Source: Sphingomonadales bacterium
GTDB taxonomy: Bacteria > Pseudomonadota > Alphaproteobacteria > Sphingomonadales > Sphingomonadaceae
Direction of reading: 5' to 3'
Length of the DNA: 64,000 nucleotides
Assembly: GCA_017309275.1 (NCBI GenBank)
Contig: JAFKLT010000051.1
Coordinates: 1 to 64,000 of the forward strand
The notes below the pieces were generated by a model. The model saw only the letters and a program-made list of their open reading frames with translations. It did no database searches and had not been told where the DNA came from. Position numbers and translations under genes: made by a program. Positions 54,138 through 63,865 of the stretch are shown piece by piece (position 1 is the first letter of the stretch; every line of letters starts with the position of its first letter).

Positions 54138-55643
54138 ATGACCGTAATACATAGTGTCCGCGCGCATCGTTCGAGCGAGGGCCTTTGCCGTACCGACCAG
54201 CTCGCGTGGAAACTGGCCGAAGTCGCACTCGACCCTGCGCCGATCGGCGAGGATGTGGCGGCCATGATCGCCAATCGCGTCATCGACAATGCGGCAGTCA
54301 GCGCAGCGGCGCTCAATGCCCCCAGCGTGGCTTCGGCCAGAGCGCAGGCGCTTGCGCGGCCCGATCCGCGCGGCAGCCGGCTGTTCGGATCGAGCCTCGC
54401 CCGTATCGCGCCCGAGTGGGCGGCTTGGGCGAATGGCGTCGCGGTCCGCCACCTCGATTTCCACGACACCTTCCTTGCCGAGGATTATGCCCATCCCGGC
54501 GATACGATCCCGCCCCTGCTGGCCGTCGCGCAGCGCATGGGCTGCGACGGCGCCGCGCTGGTCAGGGGAATAGCGGCCGCGTATGAAATTCATGTCGCGC
54601 TGGTGAAGGGCATCTGCCTTCACGCGCACCGCATCGACCATATCGCGCATACCGGTCCTGCCGCCGCCGCCGGGATCGGTGCGATGCTGGGCCTTGATAC
54701 GCCCACGCTGTTCCAGGCGATTCAGCAGACGCTGCACGTCACCACGACGACCAGGCAATCGCGCAAGGGCGCGATCTCGTCGTGGAAGGCCTACGCCCCC
54801 GCCTTCGCCGGCAAGATGGCGGTCGAGGCGGTCGACCGCGCGATGCGCGGGGAGAGCGCGCCCGAGCCCGCCTATGAGGGTGAAGACGGCTTCATCGCCT
54901 GGCTGCTGGGCGGGCCTTCGACGATCTATGACGTGCCGTTGCCGCGCCTCGGCGATCCGCGCTCGGCGATACTCGAGACCTATACCAAGGAACATGCGGC
55001 CGAATATCAAAGCCAGGCGCTGATTGACCTTGCGCAGCGAATGGGCCGCGCAATTCCCGACCTGTCGCGGATCGCCGACATATTGATCGAGACCAGCCAT
55101 CATACGCACAACGTCATCGGATCGGGCGCGGGCGATCCGCAGAAGCGCGATCCCGGCGCCAGCCGCGAAACATTGGATCACTCGATCCTCTATATCTTCG
55201 CCGTCGCGCTGGAGGACGGGGTCTGGCACCATGAAAAAAGCTATCTGCCCGAGCGGGCGAGCCGCCCGGAAACGGTCGCGCTGTGGCACAAGATACGGAC
55301 CGTCGAGCACCCGAACTGGACCGCCGCCTATCATCACGCCAATCCGCAACAGCGCCGCTTCGGCGGCCGCGTCACGATCCGGTTCGACGATGGCGAGACG
55401 ATGACCGACGAACTGGGCGTGGCCAACGCCCATCCCGCGGGCGCGCGACCGTTCGGTCGCGCCGAATATATCGCGAAGCTCCGCAGCCTGGCCGAAGACC
55501 GGGTTGCCGAGCCGGAACAGAATCGCTTCCTCGATCTGGCGGAGCGACTGCCGACGCTCTCGTCGGCCGAGGTGCTTTCGTTGAACATCGGCGCGACGAT
55601 CCCCCTGGCGAAGGGGCCGCGGGGACTGTTCGATGCCGACTGA
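54138..55643 (+). CDS. prpD: MmgE/PrpD family protein (2-methylcitrate dehydratase)
   Basis: The 501-residue protein matches 2-methylcitrate dehydratase: N-R-V-I-D-N near the N terminus, [29 protein letters not shown] and [15 protein letters not shown]. It converts 2-methylcitrate to methylaconitate in propionyl-CoA breakdown. ATG 54138 follows GGAGGAT. It overlaps prpB by 11 nt. A methylcitrate synthase gene (prpC) is not adjacent. Confidence 0.87.
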   Translation: MTVIHSVRAHRSSEGLCRTDQLAWKLAEVALDPAPIGEDVAAMIANRVIDNAAVSAAALNAPSVASARAQALARPDPRGSRLFGSSLARIAPEWAAWANGVAVRHLDFHDTFLAEDYAHPGDTIPPLLAVAQRMGCDGAALVRGIAAAYEIHVALVKGICLHAHRIDHIAHTGPAAAAGIGAMLGLDTPTLFQAIQQTLHVTTTTRQSRKGAISSWKAYAPAFAGKMAVEAVDRAMRGESAPEPAYEGEDGFIAWLLGGPSTIYDVPLPRLGDPRSAILETYTKEHAAEYQSQALIDLAQRMGRAIPDLSRIADILIETSHHTHNVIGSGAGDPQKRDPGASRETLDHSILYIFAVALEDGVWHHEKSYLPERASRPETVALWHKIRTVEHPNWTAAYHHANPQQRRFGGRVTIRFDDGETMTDELGVANAHPAGARPFGRAEYIAKLRSLAEDRVAEPEQNRFLDLAERLPTLSSAEVLSLNIGATIPLAKGPRGLFDAD

Positions 55644-56565
55644 GGCCCTTCCCTGGCTGGAAGCCGCTGCGCATTCTTCGGTTCCGCCCGGCGATCGGTT
55701 TCGGGCATTGCTTCGCCGCGCCGATATTCTTCGGATACCGGGCGCTCATAACGGCCTGTCGGCCCTGCAGGCGCGCGCTGCGGGCTTCGAGTCCCTCTAT
55801 CTGTCAGGGGCGGCGATGAGCGCCTCGATGGGCACGCCCGACGTCGGGCTGATCACCCCCGAAGAGGTCGCCTTCTTCGTTCGCCAGATCGCGCGCGCCG
55901 CCGACCTTCCCTTGCTCGTCGACGGCGATACCGGACATGGCGGGCCGCTCAACATGATGCAATTCGTGCGCCTGATGGAAGAATCCGGCGCGGCGGCGAT
56001 TCATGTCGAGGACCAACTTCTGCCCAAGAAATGCGGCCATCTCAACGACAAGCAGCTCATCGCGCGCGACGAGATGGCGGCCAAGGTCGCGGCCGCCGTT
56101 CGGGCGCGACGCCACCTGGTCATCGTCGCACGAACCGATGCCGTCGCGGTCGAGGGCATCGGCGCGGCGATCGATCGCGCGCGCGCCTATCGCGATGCCG
56201 GCGCCGACGCGATCTTTCCCGAAGCGCTGACGAGCGAGGCGATGTATGCCGAGTTCGCCGCCGCCCTTCCCGGCGTGCCGCTGCTCGCCAACATGACCGA
56301 GTTCGGGCGCAGCCCCGACCTGACCGCCGATCGGCTGCAGCAGCTTGGCTTTGCCATGGTGATCTGGCCGGTCAGCAGCCTGCGCGTGGCGAGCAAGGCA
56401 CAGGAAGAGCTGTATGCCGAACTTGCCCGCGCCGGGACGACACGCGCGCTTCGCGACCGGATGCAGACGCGCAGCGAGCTTTACGCGCTGATCGGGCTTG
56501 CCGCCTTCGAGGCGCTGGACCGGACGATCATGGCGAGCAGCCTGCCCCCGGCGGCGGCGGAATAG
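55633..56565 (+). CDS. prpB: Methylisocitrate lyase family protein
   Basis: The 310-residue TIM-barrel lyase has the PEP mutase/isocitrate lyase signature K-K-C-G-H (132-136, catalytic Cys134), D-G-D-T-G-H-G-G at the metal site and I-V-A-R-T-D-A. Methylisocitrate lyase cleaves methylisocitrate to pyruvate and succinate. It overlaps prpD, consistent with the methylcitrate cycle, which could dispose of propionyl-CoA from side-chain beta-oxidation encoded elsewhere in the window. Confidence 0.85.
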   Translation: MPTEALPWLEAAAHSSVPPGDRFRALLRRADILRIPGAHNGLSALQARAAGFESLYLSGAAMSASMGTPDVGLITPEEVAFFVRQIARAADLPLLVDGDTGHGGPLNMMQFVRLMEESGAAAIHVEDQLLPKKCGHLNDKQLIARDEMAAKVAAAVRARRHLVIVARTDAVAVEGIGAAIDRARAYRDAGADAIFPEALTSEAMYAEFAAALPGVPLLANMTEFGRSPDLTADRLQQLGFAMVIWPVSSLRVASKAQEELYAELARAGTTRALRDRMQTRSELYALIGLAAFEALDRTIMASSLPPAAAE

Positions 56566-56575
56566 CAGCGCCGGA

Positions 56576-57715
56576 TCATTCGTCGCCCGAATAGCGGCCC
56601 TGCGCGCCCACGCCACGCGACTGGCTTTCGCCGGCCGAATAGGCTTCTTTCCACTGCCGGAAAAAGCGCTCGCGCGTGAGCTGGTCGAGGTGCGTGAGGA
56701 GTGCGGGACCGACGCGGATCATTCGGCGTTGGCCGGTCTTTTCGCGAATGGTCTGCGGCAAGGCGACGTCGGATCGTACCGGAAAGACCGATTGCTGGGC
56801 GAGGATCGTCTGCCCCTCCTTCGACAGCATGAAGTCGAGGAACAGCCGCGCAGCGTTCGGGTGCCGGGCGTCGCGCGTGATGAGCGCGATGCGCGACATC
56901 AGCAGCGTGTAATCCTGCGGCACAACGTGGCCGATGATATCGTCCTGCTGCTGCCGCTTCTGCGCGTAGGAGCTGATCACATTATAGGCGATCAGCACCT
57001 CGCCCGACGACAGCGCCTCCAGAATTTCGTCTGATGATTTGAAGAGCTTGGCATGCGACCTTCCCAGCGCATTGACCAATTGCCAGGTGTTCGCGCTCGC
57101 CTGAAGATCCTCGCGCAGGAACATGAAGCCGACCGCCGAGCGCTCGGGATCATAGGTCGCCACGCGCCCCGCCATGTCAGGCCGTTCCACGAGAAAGCGC
57201 CGGAGCTCCGCATGCGTCCGCGGTACCTCTGCCCGGGGCAGCAGCCGGCTGTTGTACGCGAACACGACGCGCTCCGCCGTGATGCCGAACGCCTCGTTCT
57301 TCCACACCAGCCCCGGCGGCAGCGCGCCGCTCTCGGGCGATTTATAGGCCTGGGCATAGCCGTCGTTGACGAGCTTGATCTGGAGATCCATCGCCGAACT
57401 CCAGACGATGTCGCCGCCGCCCTTGCCCGCGCGCCCTTCCGCGATCGTCCGGTTGAATGCCTCGTCGGCGGGCATGTCGAGATAGTCGACGTCGATCGCG
57501 GGATATTTGCGCTCGAAGGCGGCGACCAGCGCCTCGACGCGGCTGATACCGATGGTGCCGTAGAGGGTGAGCGCGCCCTCCTCCTGCGCCGCGTCGATCG
57601 TCTGGGCATAATCGCGCGGATATCCCGGCGGCACATCGGCACGCGGCGCGCACGCCGACAGCGCCTGCACGAGGAGAAGCGCCAATGGCGCGGCGAGTTT
57701 GACCGAGAACCTCAT
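56576..57715 (-). CDS. ABC-type substrate-binding lipoprotein (AfuA-like)
   Basis: The 379-residue protein has a lipobox (L-S-A-C22) and the class of binding domain found in ferric-ion and phosphonate transporters: T-L-Y-G-T-I-G-I-S-R-V-E-A-L-V-A-A-F-E-R-K-Y-P, G-D-I-V-W-S-S-A-M-D, N-P-type segment R-H-P-N-A-A-R-L-F-L-D-F-M-L-S-K-E-G-Q. It ends with a long polar tail. No permease or ATPase is nearby. It is the last of four binding-protein genes read leftward. Confidence 0.8.
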   Translation of the reverse strand: MRFSVKLAAPLALLLVQALSACAPRADVPPGYPRDYAQTIDAAQEEGALTLYGTIGISRVEALVAAFERKYPAIDVDYLDMPADEAFNRTIAEGRAGKGGGDIVWSSAMDLQIKLVNDGYAQAYKSPESGALPPGLVWKNEAFGITAERVVFAYNSRLLPRAEVPRTHAELRRFLVERPDMAGRVATYDPERSAVGFMFLREDLQASANTWQLVNALGRSHAKLFKSSDEILEALSSGEVLIAYNVISSYAQKRQQQDDIIGHVVPQDYTLLMSRIALITRDARHPNAARLFLDFMLSKEGQTILAQQSVFPVRSDVALPQTIREKTGQRRMIRVGPALLTHLDQLTRERFFRQWKEAYSAGESQSRGVGAQGRYSGDE

Positions 57716-57785
57716 CCCGCGCCGAGAACAAGATGTTTGGTTGCCATAGTCAATAGCTTTGCCCCGCCTGTCGCTCGCATGTCGA

Positions 57786-58820
57786 TTATCGCAGCCCGGA
57801 TAGTTCGGCGGCGACCTCCGCCGGCGTCAGCGGCACCAGGCCCGATCCGTCCGACGCCTCGGCGGCGACGATCGCCTGCCCCGCGTCCGAAAGAAGCATG
57901 CGCGCATAAGCCTCGACAAAGGGATCGAGCGGCTGGCCCGGCTTTCGGTCGACGTAGAGATGCAGGAACGGCGACAGCGGATAGCGCCCCGCCGCCACGT
58001 CGGCATGGGTTCCGGCCGACGGGGCCGCGCCCCCGGTGTCGGCGAGGGGCACCATCCGCACGCGCGGCGACTGCGCCTGCACGGCAACCGGATGATCGAC
58101 GATAGCGATGCCGAAGATGTCGCCGGCAACCGCGGCGATGATCGCCGCATCGTCCGACTGCGCCTCATAATTGGGATTGAAGGGATAGCCTTTCATGCGC
58201 GAGCCGCGCAGCGCCGACGCGCCATAGCCGTTATCGGGCGGCCCATAGGAATGAATGCGGTGATCGCGCCATCGGTCCGCAAGACCGACCTGCCCCCAAT
58301 GGGTGACGTCGCCGCCCTCGTGCCCGGTGGTAAAGATCGCCGCGACCTGGGCCAGGGTCAGGGCCGAGATCGGGTTGTCGACGTTGACATACACCGCGGG
58401 CGGATGCGGGCGGCCGGGCGCGAAATAGCCGACGCGGCCGAAACGGATGTCGGTCGGCGCATAGCCGCGCGTCTGCAGGAAAGGCCGATCCTCCACGCGA
58501 ACGCCCCAGCTTTCGCGGTCCATCACCGCGAACGGCGTCACCCCGGCCGCGAATGCCTGCATCGTCGCCACCTCCGACTTCGGGGTCGTGAGGGTGATCC
58601 GATATTCGGGATGCATCGTCAGAAACAGCGCGTTGAGCCGGGTCAGGAGCGGCGCCAGCCGCTCGCCGGCGACGATCGAAATCGAACCGTCGGGCAGGAC
58701 ATAAGCGGGACGTTCGGCCTCGCTCCCCAAGGCAGAGGCGCAACCGATCGGCGCAAAGGACAGGAGCAAGCCGGCGATCAGCGCGGCGAACCTGGCGGAC
58801 ATCGAGAGCCTCGCGGTCAT
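57786..58820 (-). CDS. PstS-like periplasmic binding protein
   Basis: The 344-residue secreted protein has a signal peptide and a PBP-like domain: D-G-S-I-S-I-V-A-G-E-R-L near the start, N-P-I-S-A-L-T-L-A-Q-V-A-A-I-F, T-H-W-G-Q-V-G-L, and R-Y-P-L-S-P-F-L-H-L-Y-V. It starts within the stop of the upstream paralogue (ATGA overlap). Both end with a similar tail (L-T-P-A-E-V-A-A-E-L). Family members bind phosphate, but the ligand here is not shown. Confidence 0.8.
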   Translation of the reverse strand: MTARLSMSARFAALIAGLLLSFAPIGCASALGSEAERPAYVLPDGSISIVAGERLAPLLTRLNALFLTMHPEYRITLTTPKSEVATMQAFAAGVTPFAVMDRESWGVRVEDRPFLQTRGYAPTDIRFGRVGYFAPGRPHPPAVYVNVDNPISALTLAQVAAIFTTGHEGGDVTHWGQVGLADRWRDHRIHSYGPPDNGYGASALRGSRMKGYPFNPNYEAQSDDAAIIAAVAGDIFGIAIVDHPVAVQAQSPRVRMVPLADTGGAAPSAGTHADVAAGRYPLSPFLHLYVDRKPGQPLDPFVEAYARMLLSDAGQAIVAAEASDGSGLVPLTPAEVAAELSGLR

Positions 58821-59968
58821 CGGATCTTCGCCAGTTCGGCCGCCGCCTCGGCGGCGCTGAGCGGAAGATAGCCCGGCGCCGACTGGTCGGCGAGTTGCGC
58901 CGCAGTCCAGGGCGTCCCGCCGACATAGCCCGCAGGGGGCGCCTCCGCGATGATCCGTTGCCCCTCGCGCGACAATATCATGCGCAAATATTCGCGGATG
59001 AAGGGTTCGACACGGCCGCTTGCGTCACGACGCGCATAGATCAGCAGGTGGCGGTCGAAGGGATAGCGGCCGCTCATCAACTGACCGACATCCATCGGCG
59101 ACAAGGGCGCGCCCCCATCGGTCGGCGTGATCTTGAGGATCTTCACCCGCCGCCACTCGACGATGTTGCAGGTGTGCATGCCGATGGCGCCGACGTCGTT
59201 CGCGACGCGCGCCTCACGCGATACCAGCGGATCGCGCTTGTCGGGATCGACGCGCGGCGAATCCTCGGGGCGGAAAAAGCGCCCGCCGAACCAGCCGTCG
59301 ACCATGAAGGGGGTAGCCCCCGCGACGTTCGAATTGCTGATGCTGTGCACATGGATAGCGCGTTCGGACCATTCGCCGGTCAGGCCGAGCTGCCGCCATT
59401 GCGTGAGGTCGCCCGTCCCGTTTCCGGCGGTGAATATTCGCGCGACCTGATCGACGGTCAGGCTGGTCAGCGGGTTGTCGGGATGGACGAAGATGCACAC
59501 CGGCCCGGACAGCGCCTTCGAATTCGGAGGATCGCGCGCGATGCGAACCATCAGCGGCTCGCTTCCCAGAACGTCGCGATAGGCCTGCATCTCCAGCGAA
59601 CTGAATTCGGCGCCCATCGGAGCAAAGGCCGAACGGCCGAAGGTGAGCGACGGCGCGGCGGTCGCCGTACCCTTCAGAAGCAGCGTGAACTTGAATCCGC
59701 GATGCCTGGCGACGAACAGCGCGTTCAGGCGCTCGAGGATATGCGCCATGTCATAATAGCCGACGATCGCGATCGATCCGTCGGCCAGAAGATACGGGGC
59801 GTCGGCCGGCATCTTAACCGGCTGAGGTCGGTAGGCGCGAAGCCCCGGGTTAAGCGCGACCGGCGGAGCAGCGGCGGGCTGGGCGGCGGCGGGTTGGGCC
59901 ATCGCCGTTTGCGTTGCCGGTCCGGCAAGGCAGCCCAGCACAAGAGCCATATGCGCGGCGAATTTCAT
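58817..59968 (-). CDS. PstS-like periplasmic binding protein
   Basis: The 383-residue secreted protein has a signal peptide followed by an Ala/Pro/Gln-rich linker (residues 24-40), D-G-S-I-A-I-V-G-Y-Y-D-M, N-P-L-T-S-L-T-V-D-Q-V-A-R-I-F, L-T-Q-W-R-Q-L-G-L and R-Y-P-F-D-R-H-L-L-I-Y. It is a tandem paralogue of the next gene and overlaps it by 4 nt. It follows the receptor gene behind a terminator hairpin. Confidence 0.82.
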   Translation of the reverse strand: MKFAAHMALVLGCLAGPATQTAMAQPAAAQPAAAPPVALNPGLRAYRPQPVKMPADAPYLLADGSIAIVGYYDMAHILERLNALFVARHRGFKFTLLLKGTATAAPSLTFGRSAFAPMGAEFSSLEMQAYRDVLGSEPLMVRIARDPPNSKALSGPVCIFVHPDNPLTSLTVDQVARIFTAGNGTGDLTQWRQLGLTGEWSERAIHVHSISNSNVAGATPFMVDGWFGGRFFRPEDSPRVDPDKRDPLVSREARVANDVGAIGMHTCNIVEWRRVKILKITPTDGGAPLSPMDVGQLMSGRYPFDRHLLIYARRDASGRVEPFIREYLRMILSREGQRIIAEAPPAGYVGGTPWTAAQLADQSAPGYLPLSAAEAAAELAKIR

Positions 59969-59986
59969 ACAGCCTGTCCCGCCAAA

Positions 59987-60008
59987 AGGCGCCCCTTGCG
60001 GGGCGCCT
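59987..60008 (-). terminator. Rho-independent terminator after TonB receptor
   Basis: AGGCGCCCC and GGGGCGCCT form a perfect 9-bp stem with a 4-nt loop. On the minus strand the stem is followed by TTTT. It lies between the receptor stop (60081) and the next leftward gene (59968), so downstream binding-protein genes depend on read-through or an own promoter. Confidence 0.75.
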
Positions 60009-60080
60009 CGCTTCCGGTGAAGCCCAGTGCCTCCCTACCGGCCCCTCCCATCCCCATGGTTTGGGCCGGTAGGCAAGCGT

Positions 60081-62387
60081 TCAGAATTTGTAGCGCACCG
60101 TGGCGGTCAGCTGCCGCGGTGTGCCGGGGTTGGTCTGCAATTCGGCGGCAAAACCCGAATTCTCGATATAGCGCTCGTCGAGAAGGTTGGTGGCCTTCAG
60201 CGTGATATTGAGATTCTCGATGGGCTCGTAATAGATGCCGAGATCGACGGTGAAATAGGAACCCAACGGCATCGTGCCGCCGCCCGGCCGCGGGTCGTTT
60301 GCCTGGGTCGGCAGCAGACCGGCACGGTTGCCGACATAGGCAAGACCAAGGCCGAAACCGAGATTTTCGAGCGGGCCGCTCTCGAAATCATAACGCGACC
60401 AGAGGTTGAACGAGTTGCGCGGCGAGTTGGTCAGGCGCGCGCCATTCTGGACCGCGATGTTCGACGAGGTCACCTTCGCATTGGTGAAGGCATAGCCACC
60501 GGTCAGGCTCCAGCCCGGCAGCGGCGTCCCGTTGAACTCGATTTCAAAGCCCTTCGACCGTTCGCCGCCAAGCTGGTTCGAGCAGGTGCCCGAGGCGATC
60601 GTCGCACCGGGAGGGATGGCGATCCCCGCCGCGATCAGCTGCGCCTGGGTAAGGCAGTTGAAGGTGTTGAGCGTGTTCTTCTTCTTGATGTCGAACACCG
60701 CCGAGGTGACGGTGACCTTGCGGTCGAACAGTTCGGCCTTGATCCCCGCCTCGATCGAGTTCGCGGTCGTGGGGGAGAAGGGATTGTTGCCGAAATTGTC
60801 CTGCGCCGTCGCAGCGACGGGGACGAAGGAGGTGCTGTAGCTCGAATAGATCGAGATCGTTTCCTTCGGCTGGAAAATCAGGCCCGCCATCGGAAGGACC
60901 CTTGTATCCTTCTTTTTGACCGGCACGAACGTGGTCAGCCGCAGATCCTCGATGCTCTGTCGTTCGTCGGCATAGCGGACGCCGACCATCGCCTTGAACA
61001 TGTCGGAAAACTCGATGAAGTCGGACGCATAGAAGCCCAGCGAGTTCTGGACGGTATAGCGCCAGGTGAGGTTGCTCATCTGGCCCGGGTTGAACAGCGG
61101 AAACGCCGACGGCCGCGGCACGACGCCATGAACCGGATTATAAACGCTCACATCCAGTGAGTTACAGGCCGCACCCGAGCAGTTGTAGAACTGCGTACGG
61201 TTGAGGCTGGTCGTTTCCTGGCCGCCGGTAAAGCCGACGAGCAGCGTATGCTGGATGCCGAAGGTGTCGAGCTTTGCCGTCAGGTTCGCGTCGACGAAGC
61301 TGTAGGTGCGCTCATTATCCTGTCCGCGCGCGCGGCGGGTCACGATGGTGTTCGCCGTATCGCGGAACCCCAGAACGTCGAAGCTGGTCTGCGCGCTGTC
61401 CTGATCGACGTAGCGATAGCCCAGGCGGAAATTGATGTCCGAACTGAACTCATGTTCGAAGAAGACGCTGCCGATCAGGCCGCGCTCGGTGATGACATCC
61501 TCGGGCTCCTGATACGCCGTGGTGATGTCGGCGATCAGGCTGACGTCGCGGTTCGGCGCAACGAGATAGGTATCATAATGTACCTTCACGCGGCGATATT
61601 CGCCCTGAACGGTAACCTTGGTCCGATCGCCCAACTTCCACGCCAGGCTGGGCGCGAAATAGACGGGCTTCTCGTTCGAAAAGTCGCGGAAGCCGTCGAT
61701 GCGGCCAATCTCGCCGATCATGCGGAAGGCAAACCGGTCGGCGGAATCGAGCGGCCCGGTAAGGTCGACCGAGATCGTGCCGCCCAGCGCGCGGTCATAT
61801 TTGCCCGCCCCCGCGATGCCCTTGAGATCGACCTGATAGCCCGGTTTGAATTCCGGCTTCTTGGTGATGATATTGATGAAGCCGCCCGGCTGCGCCTGAC
61901 CGTACAGCACCGACGTGCCGCCCTTCACCAGTTCGACGCGCTCGACGCCGATCGTCGGCGGCGAGCCGATGCGGACCGACAGGCCGGGAAGGCCATCGGT
62001 CAGGATCGCGTTGCGATCGGTGCCGCCGGTCTTGAAGCCGCGAAAGCTGATGTCGTAGCCCGTGTTGCCCGCGCGCTGGATGCCCGTCATGTAGCGATAC
62101 AGGTCGGAGACGTTCTGCGTCTCGATCGCGTCGAGGAAATTGTCGTTGTACGCGTTGACGCTGAACGGCGTTTCCAGGACGGGAATGTCCATTTTCGACG
62201 CACTCGACGCCCCCGAGTCGAGCATCTTGCGTCCGGTGACGATGATCGCTTCGGCCGAAGGTTCCCCTTCTTCCTGTTCGGCGGCATCGACCGGCGCTCC
62301 TTGCGCCGCGGCGGGGACGGCGGCGACAATCATGGCCATCGCCGATACTCCGAGCAGACAGCGCGCCCCAAATTTGACCTTATTCAT
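60081..62387 (-). CDS. TonB-dependent receptor of binding-protein cluster
   Basis: The 768-residue receptor has a signal peptide (to A-A-A-Q, about 29), a TonB box A-I-I-V-T-G-R-K, a plug of siderophore-receptor form (F-S-V-N-A-Y-N-D-N-F-L-D-A-I; D-I-S-F-R-G-F-K-T-G-G-T-D-R-N-A-I-L-T-D-G-L-P-G; K-G-G-T-S-V-L-Y-G-Q-A-Q-P-G-G-F-I-N) and a C-terminal Phe. The barrel contains a Cys pair that probably forms a disulfide. It is flanked by PstS-like genes, so phosphate, a phosphorylated compound or a metal complex is a possible ligand. Confidence 0.9.
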   Translation of the reverse strand: MNKVKFGARCLLGVSAMAMIVAAVPAAAQGAPVDAAEQEEGEPSAEAIIVTGRKMLDSGASSASKMDIPVLETPFSVNAYNDNFLDAIETQNVSDLYRYMTGIQRAGNTGYDISFRGFKTGGTDRNAILTDGLPGLSVRIGSPPTIGVERVELVKGGTSVLYGQAQPGGFINIITKKPEFKPGYQVDLKGIAGAGKYDRALGGTISVDLTGPLDSADRFAFRMIGEIGRIDGFRDFSNEKPVYFAPSLAWKLGDRTKVTVQGEYRRVKVHYDTYLVAPNRDVSLIADITTAYQEPEDVITERGLIGSVFFEHEFSSDINFRLGYRYVDQDSAQTSFDVLGFRDTANTIVTRRARGQDNERTYSFVDANLTAKLDTFGIQHTLLVGFTGGQETTSLNRTQFYNCSGAACNSLDVSVYNPVHGVVPRPSAFPLFNPGQMSNLTWRYTVQNSLGFYASDFIEFSDMFKAMVGVRYADERQSIEDLRLTTFVPVKKKDTRVLPMAGLIFQPKETISIYSSYSTSFVPVAATAQDNFGNNPFSPTTANSIEAGIKAELFDRKVTVTSAVFDIKKKNTLNTFNCLTQAQLIAAGIAIPPGATIASGTCSNQLGGERSKGFEIEFNGTPLPGWSLTGGYAFTNAKVTSSNIAVQNGARLTNSPRNSFNLWSRYDFESGPLENLGFGLGLAYVGNRAGLLPTQANDPRPGGGTMPLGSYFTVDLGIYYEPIENLNITLKATNLLDERYIENSGFAAELQTNPGTPRQLTATVRYKF

Positions 62388-62671
62388 CTTCCTAGCTCCC
62401 AATCTAGCTTCTTTGTTCAGGGGGCGCCTCCGCCCCCCGTCATTCGCCCAGACCATTTTCCCGCCCCTGTCCGCGGTCCGTCCGGCAAATGACTGAAATG
62501 ATTTTTATTGTTATTTTACAGATTCTTATTCCGGAACATTCTTTTGCTTTATGCTTGTTTCCGGCGGTCTGTGGGTGACCGAACCCTTTCCGCTCTCCCT
62601 CGGACGCCCGCCGTGTCGGACGACCGGGAGATTGCGTCCGGGAGCGCGCCGGGACGCGCCCCCGGAGACGA
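62388..62671. other. Intergenic region with AT-rich promoter-like segment
   Basis: No gene is seen here. A G/C stem GGGGGCG-CCTC-CGCCCCC lies at 62420-62437 in the receptor leader. An AT-rich stretch at 62500-62535, the least GC-rich in the neighbourhood, probably holds the receptor promoter on the minus strand. CTGTAAA on the minus strand there has some likeness to a PhoB half-site, but a second half-site is not convincing. Confidence 0.5.
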
Positions 62672-63865
62672 TTATTTCTTCGCGCCGTTGCTCGCGAGAT
62701 ACGCCCGGCTTGCCTCGACCTGGTGCGCGCGCAGCGGCAGGAAGATGCCCTGGCGCTGGATGACCGACTGGCCCTCGCGGCTGAGCACATAGCGCAGGAA
62801 TTCGGCCAGGCCCGGATCGACCGGCTTGCCCGCCGAACCGTTGGTGTTGAGATAGACGAGGCGCGTCAGCGGATATTTGGTGCTGGCGACCGCGTCATAG
62901 CTCGGCGAGACGGCGGGGCCGTCGCCTTCCGAGACCGGCACGATGCGCACCTCGGAATCGATCGCGGAGAGCCCCGTGTAGCCGAGCGCATAGCGATCGT
63001 TCGCGACGCGGCGGGCGACGTAGAAAAAGACGGGATCGCTCGCCATGTCCTTCTTCCATTCGCCGCGCTTGCCGTCGGTCGACAGAACGCGCTGGCGGAT
63101 GAATTCCTCGAAGCCATTCCAGGGCGTGATGCCATAGAGATGGATCTTCTTGTCCTTCCACTCGCCCGTCAGGCCAAGGTCGCCCCAGGTTTCGACAGGC
63201 TTGCCGCCGCGATGGCGCGTCGACGAGAAAGCGGCGTCGAGCTGCTGGTAGTTGAGCTTGGCGATCGGGTTGTCGGGATGAACCATGAACGCCATCGCGT
63301 CGAGGAAGCCGTAGTGGCGCCACGACCCGCCCGAGATCGGCACCGAGAAAGGATCGGCGTTGAACTTCTCGCGGTAGCTGGAGACGTCGGTCGGCTTGAG
63401 CTCACGCGAGACGAAAACCAGTTCGAGATTGCCCTTGATCAGTTCCAGCGTGCCGAGGCTGCCCGCCATCGGCTTTTCGATCTCCAGCTTGAAGCCGGGA
63501 TAATAGCGCTGAAAATCCTTGACCCACATGTCGACCAGGCCGGGAAGCACGTCGGAGGTGCCGGCCTGATAGGTCCGGTTGATCTTGAGACCCGGCGTCT
63601 TCTTGAAGGCGGGCAGCGCGGGATCGATCGACGGCTGGAGCAGTTCGGGCGTCGGAACCGTACGCCCGTTCTGCATCCCCGCCTTTTTCTCCTCCTCGGT
63701 CTGCGGGGCGGGAGAGGCACTCGTCGGGAGGTCCCAATGCTGCACGCCCGGCCGCGCGGGCGGCAGATCGGTCGGCGTCGGGCCGGAGGCATGGGCGGGC
63801 GCGGCCAGCTGGGTGGCGGCAACGACCGTTGCGACAAGCCCCGCCAGGGTCGACTTACGTGTCAT
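62672..63865 (-). CDS. PstS-like periplasmic binding protein
   Basis: The 397-residue secreted protein has a signal peptide (M-T-R-K-S-T-L-A-G-L-V-A-T to A-H-A) and a PBP-like domain with Y-Q-A-G-T-S-D-V-L-P-G-L, K-P-M-A-G-S-L-G-T-L-E-L-I, F-V-S-R-E-L-K, N-P-I-A-K-L-N-Y-Q-Q-L-D-A-A-F, W-G-D-L-G-L and K-Y-P-L-T-R-L-V-Y-L. It is more complete in the phosphate-binding-type pattern than the two downstream paralogues. ATG 63865 follows AGGAGAGG. Confidence 0.85.
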   Translation of the reverse strand: MTRKSTLAGLVATVVAATQLAAPAHASGPTPTDLPPARPGVQHWDLPTSASPAPQTEEEKKAGMQNGRTVPTPELLQPSIDPALPAFKKTPGLKINRTYQAGTSDVLPGLVDMWVKDFQRYYPGFKLEIEKPMAGSLGTLELIKGNLELVFVSRELKPTDVSSYREKFNADPFSVPISGGSWRHYGFLDAMAFMVHPDNPIAKLNYQQLDAAFSSTRHRGGKPVETWGDLGLTGEWKDKKIHLYGITPWNGFEEFIRQRVLSTDGKRGEWKKDMASDPVFFYVARRVANDRYALGYTGLSAIDSEVRIVPVSEGDGPAVSPSYDAVASTKYPLTRLVYLNTNGSAGKPVDPGLAEFLRYVLSREGQSVIQRQGIFLPLRAHQVEASRAYLASNGAKK

